A stretch of DNA of 64,000 bases from Verrucomicrobiota bacterium (lineage in GTDB: Bacteria; Verrucomicrobiota; Verrucomicrobiia; Limisphaerales; VHCN01), in NCBI GenBank assembly GCA_016871675.1, contig VHCN01000002.1, positions 1 through 64,000 of the forward strand, in the 5' to 3' direction. A model generated the notes under the pieces. That model had not been told where the DNA came from, did no database searches, and was given only the letters and a program-made list of their open reading frames with translations. The position numbers and the translations under genes were made by a program. Of the stretch, positions 8,330-16,791 are shown in pieces (position 1 is the stretch's first letter; each line of letters opens with the position of its first letter).

Positions 8330-9846
8330 AACTCGACCGGCGGCAGTTCCTTTGCGCAGGCGCGGGCGCCGCGGTGGCCGCCGCGGCGGGTTGCGACGTG
8401 CCGAAGCCGCTGCGGTCGGTGCTCCCGTTTCAGACGCAGCGTCCCCGGGCGAAGGGTCCGTTCCGCGCGCCGCTGTCCGATTCCATCGACCCCGTCTCGC
8501 ACGTCTTGAACCGCGTCACGTTCGGCGCGCGCCCCGGTGATTACGAGCGCGTGACGAAACTCCGCGCCACACCCGACGAGGCCGCGCGCGCGTTCCTCGA
8601 GGAGCAACTCGACCCGCATCGCATCGAGGACGATTATGCCGGGCACGCCGTGCGGACGTTCGAGACTTTGGGCGAACCGGTCGGCGAACTCTTCGAATAC
8701 CGCGAGCGGATCCTGCTCGACGAGTTGCAACGCGCGACGCTCACGCGCGCCATCCACAGCGAGCGCCAGCTCTGGGAGGTGATGGTCCAGTTCTGGAGCG
8801 ACCACTTCAACATCGACCCGTCGAAGGGCGACTGCGGCTGGCTCAAGACGGCGGACGACCGCGACGTGATCCGCGCGCATGCGCTGGGGCGGTTCAGCGA
8901 GATGGTCCGGGCGAGCGCGCTCAGCCCGGCGATGCTTTGCTACCTCGACGGCCGCGAGAATCGCAAGGCCCGACCCGAGGACCGCCCGAACGAGAACTAC
9001 GCGCGCGAACTGCTCGAGCTTCACACGCTCGGCGTCCACGGCGGCTACACGCAGCAGGACGTGATGGAAGTCGCGCGCGCGCTCACGGGCTGGACCGTGC
9101 GCGGGCCGGGCTCGAAGGGCTTCGGGCTTGGCCGGGTGGAGTTCCATCCGCATCTTCACGACAAGGACGGGAAGGTCATCCTCGGGAAAACCATCGACGC
9201 ATGGCCGGCCCCGCTGAAGAAGGAGGAACAATTCCGCCGCGGCGAGTGGGAACTCGAGCGCGTGCTGGAAATCCTGCTCAGCCATCCCGCGACGGCGCGC
9301 TACATCGCGCAGAAGCTCTGCCGCCGGTTCATCGCGGACGAACCGCCGGCGCCGGCCGTCGAGTCGGTCGCCGCCGCGTTCACCGCGAGCGGCAGCGACA
9401 TCCGCGAGACGCTGCGCGCGCTCTTCGCCACGCCGGAGTTCTGGGCCGCGCGCGGGGCCAAGCTCAAGCGCCCGTTCCATTACATCGTCTCGGCGCTGCG
9501 CGCGACCGACGCGGAGACCGAAGCGCCCCGGCAGCTTGTGCAAATCCTGCTGCGCATGGGCCACGCGCCGTTCACGTATCCGACGCCCGATGGATTTCCC
9601 GAAGAGGCCTCGCCGTGGCTCGGCACGATGCTGTGGCGCTGGAATTTCGCCACGGAACTCTGCCAGAACCACGTTGCGAAAACGAAAGTGAACCTCGACA
9701 CGCTGCGCGAAGCCTTCGGCGGTGACGACGGCGTGATGGCCCACCTGCTCGGGCGCAAGCCGACGCCCGCCGAATCCGCGAGCTATCACGAGAGCGGCGA
9801 GGGCGTCGCGCTCCTGCTCGCCTCGCCCGGCTTCCAGCGCTGCTGA
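8326..9846 (+). CDS. DUF1800 family protein
   Basis: A 506-residue DUF1800 protein (PF08811). The chosen start is the GTG at 8326, which overlaps the previous stop in GTGA and places a twin-arginine-type signal at the terminus (LDRRQFLCAGAGAAVAAAAGC, R5-R6, possible lipobox Cys23). DUF1800 signatures follow: HVLNRVTFGARPGDYERV, MVQFWSDHFNI, ENYARELLELHTLGVHGGYT and VARALTGWT. The family is nearly always encoded next to a DUF1501 protein, as here (4-nt gap). The pair is found mainly in Planctomycetota and Verrucomicrobiota and is thought to act outside the cytoplasm; biochemical function is not established. Confidence 0.92.
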   Translation: MKLDRRQFLCAGAGAAVAAAAGCDVPKPLRSVLPFQTQRPRAKGPFRAPLSDSIDPVSHVLNRVTFGARPGDYERVTKLRATPDEAARAFLEEQLDPHRIEDDYAGHAVRTFETLGEPVGELFEYRERILLDELQRATLTRAIHSERQLWEVMVQFWSDHFNIDPSKGDCGWLKTADDRDVIRAHALGRFSEMVRASALSPAMLCYLDGRENRKARPEDRPNENYARELLELHTLGVHGGYTQQDVMEVARALTGWTVRGPGSKGFGLGRVEFHPHLHDKDGKVILGKTIDAWPAPLKKEEQFRRGEWELERVLEILLSHPATARYIAQKLCRRFIADEPPAPAVESVAAAFTASGSDIRETLRALFATPEFWAARGAKLKRPFHYIVSALRATDAETEAPRQLVQILLRMGHAPFTYPTPDGFPEEASPWLGTMLWRWNFATELCQNHVAKTKVNLDTLREAFGGDDGVMAHLLGRKPTPAESASYHESGEGVALLLASPGFQRC

Positions 9847-9850
9847 CACG

Positions 9851-10978
9851 ATGCGCGCGAAACTCCAAGCCCACATCTCCGGCAACCGCGACGAACTCCG
9901 CACGCTGGTGATCATCTTCCTGCGCGGCGGCGCGGACGGCTTGAACATGGTCGCGCCCGTGCAGGACGCCGGCTATCACAAGGCCCGCCCGCGCATCGCG
10001 CTCAAGGAATCCGGCGCGCTCAGGCTCGACGGGTTTTTCGCGCTCCATCCGCTGCTCAAGGAACTCAAGCCCGGTTTTGACTCCGGCCAGCTTGGGATCG
10101 TCCACGCCGCGGGCTCCGAGGATTCCACGCGGTCGCACTTCGAGGCGCAGGACTTGATGGAGCACGGCGGCATCGTGGCGGGCGGATGGCTCGGGCGTTT
10201 TCTCCGTTGCAAGACGCCCGCCGCGGACGGCGCGCTCTCCGCGATCGCGCTCGGGCAGCAGCTCCCGGAAAGCCTCCGCGGCGCGCCGAGCGTGACTGTG
10301 CTCCGGTCGCTCGCGGATTTTTCTTTCGGCCGCGACGCGCGGAAGTTTCGACTCGGCCTCGAGAAACTCTACGAAGGCGGGCAGGACGCGCTCGCCGCCG
10401 CGGGACGCGACACGCTTGGGGCGCTGCGAAAAATCGAGGCTCTTCGAAAGACGCCCTATTCGCCCGCGCACGGCGCCGAATACGAGACGGGCGATTACAG
10501 CCGCGGCTTGCAGCAGATCGCCCAGCTCGTCAAGGCGCGCGTCGGCCTCGAGGCCGCCACGCTCGACCTCGACGGGTGGGACTCGCACTTCCAGCAGGGG
10601 TTCGTCATGGACCCGCGGATGATGCAGCTCTCGCGCGGGCTCTCGGCCTTCATGCGCGACCTCGGTGTGATGCTTGAGACCGTCTCGGTCGTGGTGATGA
10701 CCGAGTTTGGCCGGCGGTTTTTCGAAAACTCCGCGCTCGGCACCGATCACGGGCGCGGCAGCGTGATGTTCCTCGCGGGCGGCGGTGTGAAGGGTGGCCG
10801 CGTTTATGGCACGTGGCCCGGCCTGACCGATGACGTTCTCGAAGGCCCCGGCGACCTGCCCGTGACCACAAATTACCGCGACGTGCTCGCGCCCATCCTC
10901 GCGCGGCATGGCGCGGGCGCGGCGCTGTCCCGGATTTTCCCGGACCACGGGCTCAAGCCGCTCGGCATCTACGGCTGA
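9851..10978 (+). CDS. DUF1501 family protein
   Basis: A 375-residue DUF1501 protein (PF07394), related to the alkaline-phosphatase/sulfatase fold. The N-terminus shows TLVIIFLRGGADGLNMVAP, then HPLLKELKPGFDSGQLGIVHAAGSED and, near the end, VVVMTEFGRRFFENSALGTDHGRGSVMFLAGGG in which the Asp and His are probable metal ligands. Unlike many family members it has no evident export signal. If it is exported it may travel with the TAT-type DUF1800 partner encoded 4 nt upstream. Slightly shorter than typical members (about 400-450) because of the missing leader. Confidence 0.92.
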   Translation: MRAKLQAHISGNRDELRTLVIIFLRGGADGLNMVAPVQDAGYHKARPRIALKESGALRLDGFFALHPLLKELKPGFDSGQLGIVHAAGSEDSTRSHFEAQDLMEHGGIVAGGWLGRFLRCKTPAADGALSAIALGQQLPESLRGAPSVTVLRSLADFSFGRDARKFRLGLEKLYEGGQDALAAAGRDTLGALRKIEALRKTPYSPAHGAEYETGDYSRGLQQIAQLVKARVGLEAATLDLDGWDSHFQQGFVMDPRMMQLSRGLSAFMRDLGVMLETVSVVVMTEFGRRFFENSALGTDHGRGSVMFLAGGGVKGGRVYGTWPGLTDDVLEGPGDLPVTTNYRDVLAPILARHGAGAALSRIFPDHGLKPLGIYG

Positions 10979-11003
10979 GCGGCGGCGTCCCCGGGTTCGC
11001 CGG

Positions 11004-11816
11004 TCAGAACTTTGCGCCCGGCAGCACCACGGCGCCGGCTTCGTCCGCGAAGATCACCTTCACGTGCTGCTTCGCGCCGTCCGCGAAGTTCTTTGCGAGC
11101 CACGTCTCCACGAACTCGCACGCCTGCCTCCGGCACGTCTCGCGCACGAGCTGGATGTTCTCGCCCGCGCGTTCCTGCGCGAGGCCGCTGATGGATTTCT
11201 TCAACTCGTCCATCGCGTTCGCGTGGTCGCGGATCACGCTGCCCTTGCGGACCTCGTAGGTGATGCGCGACGCGTCCACGGCGGGAGTGTTGTGCCGGAT
11301 GGCCGGCGCGGTCACGCGCACGAGTCCGTTCACGAGCTCGAAGCGCCACTCGCCCGCGAGATCGAGGTAGTAGGTGCACTCGACCGGCGCGCGCGCCTCG
11401 ACGAACACATCCGGCAGCGGGATCAGCCCGAAGCCCGTTCTCGCCGAGCTGCGCTGCGTGAAGACCGCCGTCTCCTTGAGTTCCGCGACTTGCAGGCGGA
11501 GTTGTGGATTCACCGACGTGCGATGGCTTTCAAAGGTCCGCGTGATGGTCCCCTGTTTGAACGCGGCGGCAACGGTGGCGAGTTGTTTGCCCGCCTCGCG
11601 GATGACCTCCGCGCCGGCCTTGCCGGCCTGGTTCACCATTTCCGCGCCGCCCTTCGTCGCGGCATCCACCATGTCCACAGGTCCCCGGCAGGACTTGAAG
11701 AGGAGCACCATCGCCGTCACGAGGATGAGCACGATCAGCACCCACTTCACCGCCGACACCCACAACGCCTTCTCCGACGGCGGCTCTCCGGCCGGGGGCC
11801 TCTCGGCGACGTGCAT
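11004..11816 (-). CDS. membrane-anchored protein, possibly DUF4230-like
   Basis: A 270-residue protein with a single N-terminal transmembrane helix (WVLIVLILVTAMVLLF, about 25-41) after a short Pro-rich cytoplasmic tail. An amphipathic Ala/Gly-rich stretch follows (AATKGGAEMVNQAGKAGAEV), then a mixed alpha/beta domain with TITRTFESHRTSVNPQLRLQVAEL and VECTYYLDLAGEWRFELVNG. That last domain recalls DUF4230-type membrane proteins, but this is a tentative reading. It converges on the DUF1501 gene, with 25 nt between them. Function unknown. Confidence 0.7.
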   Translation of the reverse strand: MHVAERPPAGEPPSEKALWVSAVKWVLIVLILVTAMVLLFKSCRGPVDMVDAATKGGAEMVNQAGKAGAEVIREAGKQLATVAAAFKQGTITRTFESHRTSVNPQLRLQVAELKETAVFTQRSSARTGFGLIPLPDVFVEARAPVECTYYLDLAGEWRFELVNGLVRVTAPAIRHNTPAVDASRITYEVRKGSVIRDHANAMDELKKSISGLAQERAGENIQLVRETCRRQACEFVETWLAKNFADGAKQHVKVIFADEAGAVVLPGAKF

Positions 11817-11978
11817 GCGGCAGTGCTACCAGAGCGCGAAGCTCCGCGCAAGGCCCGCGCCCGCGCGGACTTTGTAATTGTCCCGCGCCCGGGGCGGCGG
11901 CTTATCTCGCAGGGTTTTGGGATGGACGTGTCGCGGGCACGGACCTTGTGCGTCTTCTTCGGCTGGACTGGTAGTGCG

Positions 11979-12023
11979 CGCAGCTTGATGGCTGCGGGCC
12001 CATCGCGGGCCGGTGTTTCGGCC
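11979..12023. other. cluster of three hairpins in a divergent intergenic region
   Basis: The 266-base gap between 11816 and 12083 holds three adjacent or overlapping inverted repeats: CGCAGC/GCTGCG around TTGATG (11979-11996), GGCCC/GGGCC around ATCGC (11997-12011), and GGCCG/CGGCC around GTGTTT (12008-12023). The last two share bases and so are alternative structures. This could be a leader or attenuator-like region for the gene at 12083, or a REP cluster. No T-tract is present. Confidence 0.45.
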
Positions 12024-12082
12024 GGAAATCGGTTCGTGTCCGGTCCGCGCGGGTGGTAGTCTTCGCGGAGCATTTCAAGCCC

Positions 12083-13522
12083 ATGAACCCGACCGCCGCG
12101 CCGCCATCCCACGCCGCCGATTACAAACCGCTCCACGGCCTGCCCGCGCTCGGCGGGTTGTGCACGATGGCCGAAGCGATGAAGCCCGGCCTGTCCGTCG
12201 AAGCGTGTGTCGCGCAGCTCAAGCGCCTGCACTATCTGTTCCGCCGGTTGCACCAGGTGTTCACGGCGCGCATCACGGCGGAGCCCGTCTACGAGCTCAA
12301 GAGCGCCTTCAGCCTGCACGCGCACTACTGCGCCGAGCACACCGCCGCGTTGCGCAAGCGCGTGACCGAGATGCGCGAGCCGCCTTACGGGCTCGAGGAG
12401 GTGCCGCACGCCGCACTGGAAATCCTCTGCGACGAAATCCTCGCGGCGCCAACAACGGGAGAACTGCTGCTCGGCCTTTATGAGCAGGCGCTGCCCGCGC
12501 TGAAGGCCGGGCTCGAATCGCACATCGCGGCCACGAACCCGCTTGTGGACGCGCCGAGTGTGCGCGTGTGCCGCTTCGCCCTGCTCGAGGTGGGCGACAT
12601 GCTCGACTTCGGCGCGAAGGCCGTGCCGTGCCTTGTGGACGCGCCGAGCCGCGCTGCGCTCGCGCCGTGGCTTGCCGTGCTCGAGGCGTGCGTTGCCGCG
12701 TCCCGCCCTGGCGAAGCAATCACGCTTCCCGCGCGCGTGCATTCCGCCAAGCCGTTCCGCTACGACGGCACGCCGCGCCGCGACGGGCGCTTCCCCGACC
12801 CCTACAACATGGGCGTGAACGCGGAGGTGTTCCTCTACGACCAGTCCATGCCCGCGGAGCCCAAGACGCTGATGATGTTTTACAAGCGGCTCCGCGAAAT
12901 TGACGTGCCGGAGATGATGGCGAGCATCATCACCGAGACGCGCGGCAAGCCGTGGGGGTATTACCGCGACATGACGCGGCAGCTCTGGGACGAGGCGCGC
13001 CACGCGATGATGGGCGAGGTGGGCTTCGTGCAGGCGGGCGTGGACTGGCCGCGCGAGGTGATGGTGAATTTCACGTGGTCGCTCGGCCTCAACACGCAGC
13101 TCACGCCGCTCGAGCGGCACGCCGTCCTCTACTTCATCGAACAGGGCCTCATGCCGCGCAACGGCAAGCGCTTCGAGTGGGAGGTCGGCCTCGCATCGGG
13201 CAACGGCCTGTCCGCGCTGTTCCAGGATTACGACTGGGCGGACGAGGTGCTGCACGCGCGCATCGGCCGGGACTGGTATCTGCCGGAATTCACCGACCCG
13301 AAGACGGCCGTGAAATACGGCGACGACTGCTGGTCCAAGGTGCTGATGAACTGGTCGGGCTGGCGCGAGAAGGGCCTCACGCAGCATCGCAACTGGTGGC
13401 CGGGCTGTTATCGCGCGGCGTGCAAATCGCGGGGCGTCGAGCCGGACCCGGCCGTGGCGGCGTTCAGCACGACTTACGAGCAGGTGCGCGCGGATTTGAA
13501 ATCAATCTCGGGGTCGGCGTGA
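12083..13522 (+). CDS. ferritin-like (putative di-metal) protein
   Basis: A 479-residue, largely helical, cytoplasmic protein. The ATG at 12083 has a GGAG 12 nt upstream; a start at 12053 is also possible. Several helices carry Glu and His spaced as in ferritin-like di-iron proteins: AHYCAEHTAAL near the N-terminus, CRFALLEVGDMLDF in the middle, WDEARHAMMGEVGF (ExxH-type) and DWADEVLHARIGRDW (ExxxH) toward the end. These suggest a four-helix di-metal centre assembled from distant segments. No specific enzyme family was recognised. The ferritin-like reading is an inference from motif spacing. It sits alone between divergent and convergent neighbours, followed by tRNA-Arg. Confidence 0.75.
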   Translation: MNPTAAPPSHAADYKPLHGLPALGGLCTMAEAMKPGLSVEACVAQLKRLHYLFRRLHQVFTARITAEPVYELKSAFSLHAHYCAEHTAALRKRVTEMREPPYGLEEVPHAALEILCDEILAAPTTGELLLGLYEQALPALKAGLESHIAATNPLVDAPSVRVCRFALLEVGDMLDFGAKAVPCLVDAPSRAALAPWLAVLEACVAASRPGEAITLPARVHSAKPFRYDGTPRRDGRFPDPYNMGVNAEVFLYDQSMPAEPKTLMMFYKRLREIDVPEMMASIITETRGKPWGYYRDMTRQLWDEARHAMMGEVGFVQAGVDWPREVMVNFTWSLGLNTQLTPLERHAVLYFIEQGLMPRNGKRFEWEVGLASGNGLSALFQDYDWADEVLHARIGRDWYLPEFTDPKTAVKYGDDCWSKVLMNWSGWREKGLTQHRNWWPGCYRAACKSRGVEPDPAVAAFSTTYEQVRADLKSISGSA

Positions 13523-13534
13523 ACCCCGCGGGGT
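13523..13534. repeat. 12-bp palindrome ACCCCGCGGGGT, copy 1
   Basis: A perfect palindrome directly after the stop codon of the ferritin-like gene. An identical copy lies inside the glycosidase gene at 19781-19792. In GC-rich DNA this could be chance; its placement right after a stop codon makes a REP-like or 3'-end role possible. Confidence 0.4.
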
Positions 13535-13553
13535 GCCCACACGGCCAAACTGC

Positions 13554-13582
13554 TTGCCAGTGCCGGAGACGTGGGACATCTT
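13554..13582 (+). promoter_or_regulatory. candidate promoter for tRNA-Arg
   Basis: TTGCCA (5/6 to the -35 consensus) at 13554-13559, a 17-base spacer and CATCTT at 13577-13582. The predicted transcription start falls a few bases before the tRNA 5' end at 13593, as expected for a single tRNA unit. Confidence 0.4.
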
Positions 13583-13592
13583 CCGCGCGTTC

Positions 13593-13669
13593 GCGCGAGT
13601 AGCTCAATTGGATAGAGCGTCGGCCTCCGGAGCCGAAGGTTGTGGGTTCGAGCCCCGCCTTGCGCACCA
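13593..13669 (+). tRNA. tRNA-Arg (anticodon CCG)
   Basis: A 77-nt cloverleaf can be drawn by eye. The acceptor stem GCGCGAG pairs with CTTGCGC (one G-U), and the D arm is GCTCAATTGGATAGAGC. The anticodon stem TCGGC/GCCGA has loop CTCCGGA, giving anticodon CCG, which reads the arginine codon CGG. The T arm is GTGGG/CCCGC with loop TTCGAGC. The discriminator A and the terminal CCA are encoded in the DNA. Confidence 0.96.
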
Positions 13670-13693
13670 CTTCTTCCACCGCCGCGTCGCGAA

Positions 13694-14476
13694 TCAGCCG
13701 CCCCGTCCCGAGGCCGCGCTCATGGCTATCATGTCGGTGAAGCGCTTGTTGTCTGCGCGGATGCGTGAGGTGAGCGTGCGGCAAATCGCCACCAGGAACG
13801 GCGTGGCGAGCTCGGGAGCCTCTGTCGTGAGGCGCATGAGCGAGTCAGCGGAAATCTTGAGCAGGGTGCAGTTGAGGTTGGCCACGACATCCGCGGCGCG
13901 GGGGCCGTGGTCGAAGAGCGCCATGTCCCCGAAAAACTCGCCGACGCGCAGCGTCGCGAGGATTTTCTCCTTGCCGCCGACAAACGTGCGCACGCGCGCC
14001 TCGCCGTCGAGCATGAGAAACATGGAGTCGCCGGGTTCGCCCTTCTTGACGATCTCGCGGAATTGCGCGGCCTGGACGACTTCCATGAACTGCGCGAACC
14101 GGCCGATTTGCTGGTCGGTCATGTCGGAGAGAATCTTCACGCGGCGAAGATGGCCGGGCTTGATGCCGGCAATGAGCGGGCTGGCCTGTGCCGGCGCGGA
14201 GGCCGGCGAACCGCCGCCCTGAAAGCGGCCCTTGGTGTCCGGGAGCGCGCTGGCCTTGTGCCAGCTGTCGGCTTTCTCGGAGAAGATCCACGTGTCGGCG
14301 AGCACGCGCTCGTCCGCGATCCATTCGACGAGGGTCGGCAAATCGACCGGGCCGTAGACGACATCGTCCACCGCCCAGATTTTGAAACCGGGGCCCGTCG
14401 CGGCCGCGACGTCGGTCGCCGCGCCTGCGGCGGCTTCCGTCGACTCCCCAGCTCCCTGTTGCTCTTCCGGGTTCAC
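13694..14476 (-). CDS. GYF_2 domain plus cyclic-nucleotide-binding domain protein
   Basis: A 260-residue cytoplasmic protein. After an Ala/Gly/Thr-rich head of about 30 residues comes a GYF_2-type domain (PF14237; KIWAVDDVVYGPVDLPTLVEWIADERV ... W.F.E....WHKASALP). A short Gly/Pro linker leads to a CRP-like cyclic-nucleotide-binding domain (about 125-245): VKKGEPGDSMFLMLDGEARV, LRVGEFFGDMALFDHGPRAADVVA. This last block is the phosphate-binding cassette, with its Glu and Arg present. There is no helix-turn-helix after it, so it is not a CRP transcription factor. It probably senses cAMP/cGMP or acts as an effector by protein contacts. The GTG at 14476 is the only start in frame. Confidence 0.85.
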   Translation of the reverse strand: MNPEEQQGAGESTEAAAGAATDVAAATGPGFKIWAVDDVVYGPVDLPTLVEWIADERVLADTWIFSEKADSWHKASALPDTKGRFQGGGSPASAPAQASPLIAGIKPGHLRRVKILSDMTDQQIGRFAQFMEVVQAAQFREIVKKGEPGDSMFLMLDGEARVRTFVGGKEKILATLRVGEFFGDMALFDHGPRAADVVANLNCTLLKISADSLMRLTTEAPELATPFLVAICRTLTSRIRADNKRFTDMIAMSAASGRGG

Positions 14477-14586
14477 GAGCGTCTTGTAGCCAATCCGGGA
14501 AATCGTTGGAAGGAAAATTACGGAGTCGTTCCCGTCGATCTCAGGCTTGCCGCCGGGCCGCGCTTTGTGTTCCGTCGCGCGTGTCG

Positions 14587-15198
14587 ATGCTCCGCGCGCG
14601 CGCCGCCATTTTCGATCTCGGCAAGGTCCTCGTCGACTTTGACTACGGCATCATGGCGCGGGCGCTCTCGGCACGGAGCGACATGTCGGGCGGCGAATTG
14701 CGCGCGCTGCTCGATCAGTCGAGCTTGTTGCACCGCTACGAGTCCGGAGCGATGACGACGCGGGAGTTCTTCGCCGAGGTGCAGTCGCGGAGCGGGTTTC
14801 GAGGGACCCTGGACGAGTTCGCCGGGGTGTTCGCGGACATCTTCACGCCGATCGCGCCGATGGTCGCGCTCCTGGAGCGGCTCGTCTCACAGGGCGTGCC
14901 GACGTTTGCGTTCTCGAACACGAACGAACTCGCCGTGCGACACCTTCGCGCGCGGTTTCCATTCATGCACCAGTTCAATGCGCTCGTGCTCTCCTACGAG
15001 CACGGCGCGATGAAGCCCGACCCGCGGCTCTACGAGGCGGTCGAAGGCGTCACGACATTGCGCGGGGGCGGGTTGTTCTACCTCGACGACCGGCCGGAGA
15101 ACATTGAGACGGCGCAAACGCGCGGCTGGCAGGCGGTGCTGCACGAAACGCCCGAGAAGTCCATCGAAGCGGCTCGCCGCGCCGGAGTGCTCCGTTGA
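14587..15198 (+). CDS. HAD-superfamily hydrolase
   Basis: A 203-residue haloacid dehalogenase-like hydrolase, subfamily with a helical cap. Motif I is IFDLGKVLVDFD; its first position is D but the usual DxD second Asp is G (DLGKV), as in YihX-like alpha-D-glucose-1-phosphatase relatives. Motif II is FAFSNTNE, motif III lysine is in GAMKPDPRLYEA, and motif IV is FYLDDRPENIETA. The substrate is likely a small phosphorylated metabolite. The ATG at 14587 is preferred over upstream in-frame codons because motif I then starts about eight residues in. It runs into the 3' end of the frameshifted gene on the other strand. Confidence 0.88.
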   Translation: MLRARAAIFDLGKVLVDFDYGIMARALSARSDMSGGELRALLDQSSLLHRYESGAMTTREFFAEVQSRSGFRGTLDEFAGVFADIFTPIAPMVALLERLVSQGVPTFAFSNTNELAVRHLRARFPFMHQFNALVLSYEHGAMKPDPRLYEAVEGVTTLRGGGLFYLDDRPENIETAQTRGWQAVLHETPEKSIEAARRAGVLR

Positions 15199-15438
15199 AG
15201 GTCTGCATCGCGTCCCCGAACGCCTTCGAGCGCGGGAAGGTCCGCCCATCGCCCGACGATCGAGACCACATCGGCGCGCGCCTCCCTGCGCCGGGGCGTT
15301 CGTCGCAACGTCCAGTGCCGGGCCGTATGCGATGCAGCCCGGTTCGGCAAGCACCGTCGGCACGAGCGCCCGCAGTTCAGCGAGGAATTCCCCGCGCCTG
15401 CCCGGGTTGAGTTCAATCGTGGCGATGACGTGGATCAT
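15199..15438 (-). pseudogene. antibiotic-biosynthesis-monooxygenase (ABM) domain protein, frameshifted remnant
   Basis: From the ATG at 15438 the frame reads MIHVIATIELNPGRRGEF, then ALVPTVLAEPGCIAYGPALD. This is a textbook ABM-family N-terminus (dimeric alpha+beta barrel, small monooxygenases and regulators). After NAPAQGGAR the matching residues continue in another frame (ADVVSIVGRWADLPALE, compare the family's DVVTIVE.W..L.AL), and the expected AHxxxPH end is missing. One indel near 15270 explains the break, and the 3' end is lost where the HAD gene begins. The start is coupled to the acyltransferase stop by ATGA, so the intact gene belonged to that operon. A sequencing error could also explain the shift. 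Confidence 0.6.
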
Positions 15439-16652
15439 GATTGGGTGGGTGTGCAGTCGCGCGATCGCGGGCCGTTGAGCAACGTCCCCACGACCGTGTA
15501 GCGGACGCACCAGTGGTAGCTTCCGTAAAGCACCGCGAGCGCGATGGTCATCAGCAGCGCGAACTTCGCGAATACATTCATCTGCCACTTCGACACCAGC
15601 ACCTGCAGCATCACGACCACCGGCAGGTGCGCGAGGTAAACCCAGTAGGCCGAGTCCGACAGGTAGCGAATCCACGGCCGCGACACATCCGCAAAGCGCA
15701 GGAACAACCCCATCACGCCAAATGTCGCGAGCCACGCATAAAGCGCCGAGCCCAGGCACGCCTGCGCCTTGAGCGCGGGGTGCAGCAGCTTGGGCGCGGT
15801 CCCCTGCGCGACGAGCGCCCCGGCGTGCATCAGCCAGAACGGAATCGCAAGCACGGCACAAATCCATGCCTGCCTCTTGATGGCGTCGAGCAATTCCACG
15901 TGCCGGTGAAGAAACCACCCGAAGCCGAAGAACATCCCGTAATACACCAGCGCGCGCGGACTCGGCAGAAGCGACACGCCCGGCATCGGCTCGATCTCGC
16001 CCCATTGGCGCGACGTGAGGAGCAGCAGAAACGCGGGCACGGCGAGCAGGAACGGAGTCCACAACTTCCCCGCGACCGCACCAAAGGCGCGGTCGAGCGA
16101 CGTTGCGAATTCCCGCGCGCCCGGCTTCGCCAGGAGCGCGCCGAGTCCCGCCGCCGCCGCGTAGACGATGCAGAGGTAATACAAGAACCACAGGTGCCAG
16201 GGGATGAACACCGAGATGATGAATCCCCCGGCGAAGAACTTCGCGAGCCAGCCCTTGTCCATGGACCACGCGAGACCGACCAGCGGAGAAATCGTCACGA
16301 GCCCCAGCACGAAGGGCAGACCGATGCGTTTCGCGCGGTGCGCGATGAAAGCGTCGCGCCCGAGCCGTTCGAGGAGCATGTGGCCGAAGAATCCCGCGAT
16401 CAAAAAGAACAACTGCATGCGGAAGCCGTGGATGACGCCGACGGAAAGATCGAAGACGGGATGCCGCTTCACATCCTGCGCCGCCCAGTCGGGAATGTTC
16501 AGCGTCATGAACGAAATGGCCGCGTGCAGGTATACGCCCAGGAGCATCGCGGCCGCGCGCAAGCTGTCCAGCGCGTGAAAACGCGCCGCGTTCGACGCCA
16601 CCTCCGGCAGTGGAGGCGGACCCTCGGGTAGCGGTGGAGGTGGCGCGGGCAT
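15435..16652 (-). CDS. acyltransferase family 3 membrane protein
   Basis: A 405-residue integral membrane protein of the acyltransferase-3/OpgC-like family. After a Pro-rich head, ARFHALDSLRAAAMLLGVYLHAAISF carries the family's characteristic R-x10-H motif in the first helix. About ten hydrophobic segments follow, for instance MQLFFLIAGFFGHMLL, FVLGLVTISPLVGLAW, LWFLYYLCIVYAAAAGLGALL and YWVYLAHLPVVVMLQVLV. Such proteins acylate or succinylate periplasmic glucans, surface polysaccharides or lipids. The ATG at 16652 is preferred to the longer frame because the N-terminal extension is unlike the family. The stop overlaps the ABM gene start (ATGA). Confidence 0.85.
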   Translation of the reverse strand: MPAPPPPLPEGPPPLPEVASNAARFHALDSLRAAAMLLGVYLHAAISFMTLNIPDWAAQDVKRHPVFDLSVGVIHGFRMQLFFLIAGFFGHMLLERLGRDAFIAHRAKRIGLPFVLGLVTISPLVGLAWSMDKGWLAKFFAGGFIISVFIPWHLWFLYYLCIVYAAAAGLGALLAKPGAREFATSLDRAFGAVAGKLWTPFLLAVPAFLLLLTSRQWGEIEPMPGVSLLPSPRALVYYGMFFGFGWFLHRHVELLDAIKRQAWICAVLAIPFWLMHAGALVAQGTAPKLLHPALKAQACLGSALYAWLATFGVMGLFLRFADVSRPWIRYLSDSAYWVYLAHLPVVVMLQVLVSKWQMNVFAKFALLMTIALAVLYGSYHWCVRYTVVGTLLNGPRSRDCTPTQS

Positions 16653-16791
16653 CGCGATTGGGCCGCAGCGTAGGAATGCGCCCCGCGCCCCGGAAGAATA
16701 AAGTGTCGCGAGTCGCGGTGCCTTTGGGAGCCACCCGCGGGTCATTCGCCTTGCCCGCGCCGGCCTGTTCGCGCCAGCATCGCGCATCCTC

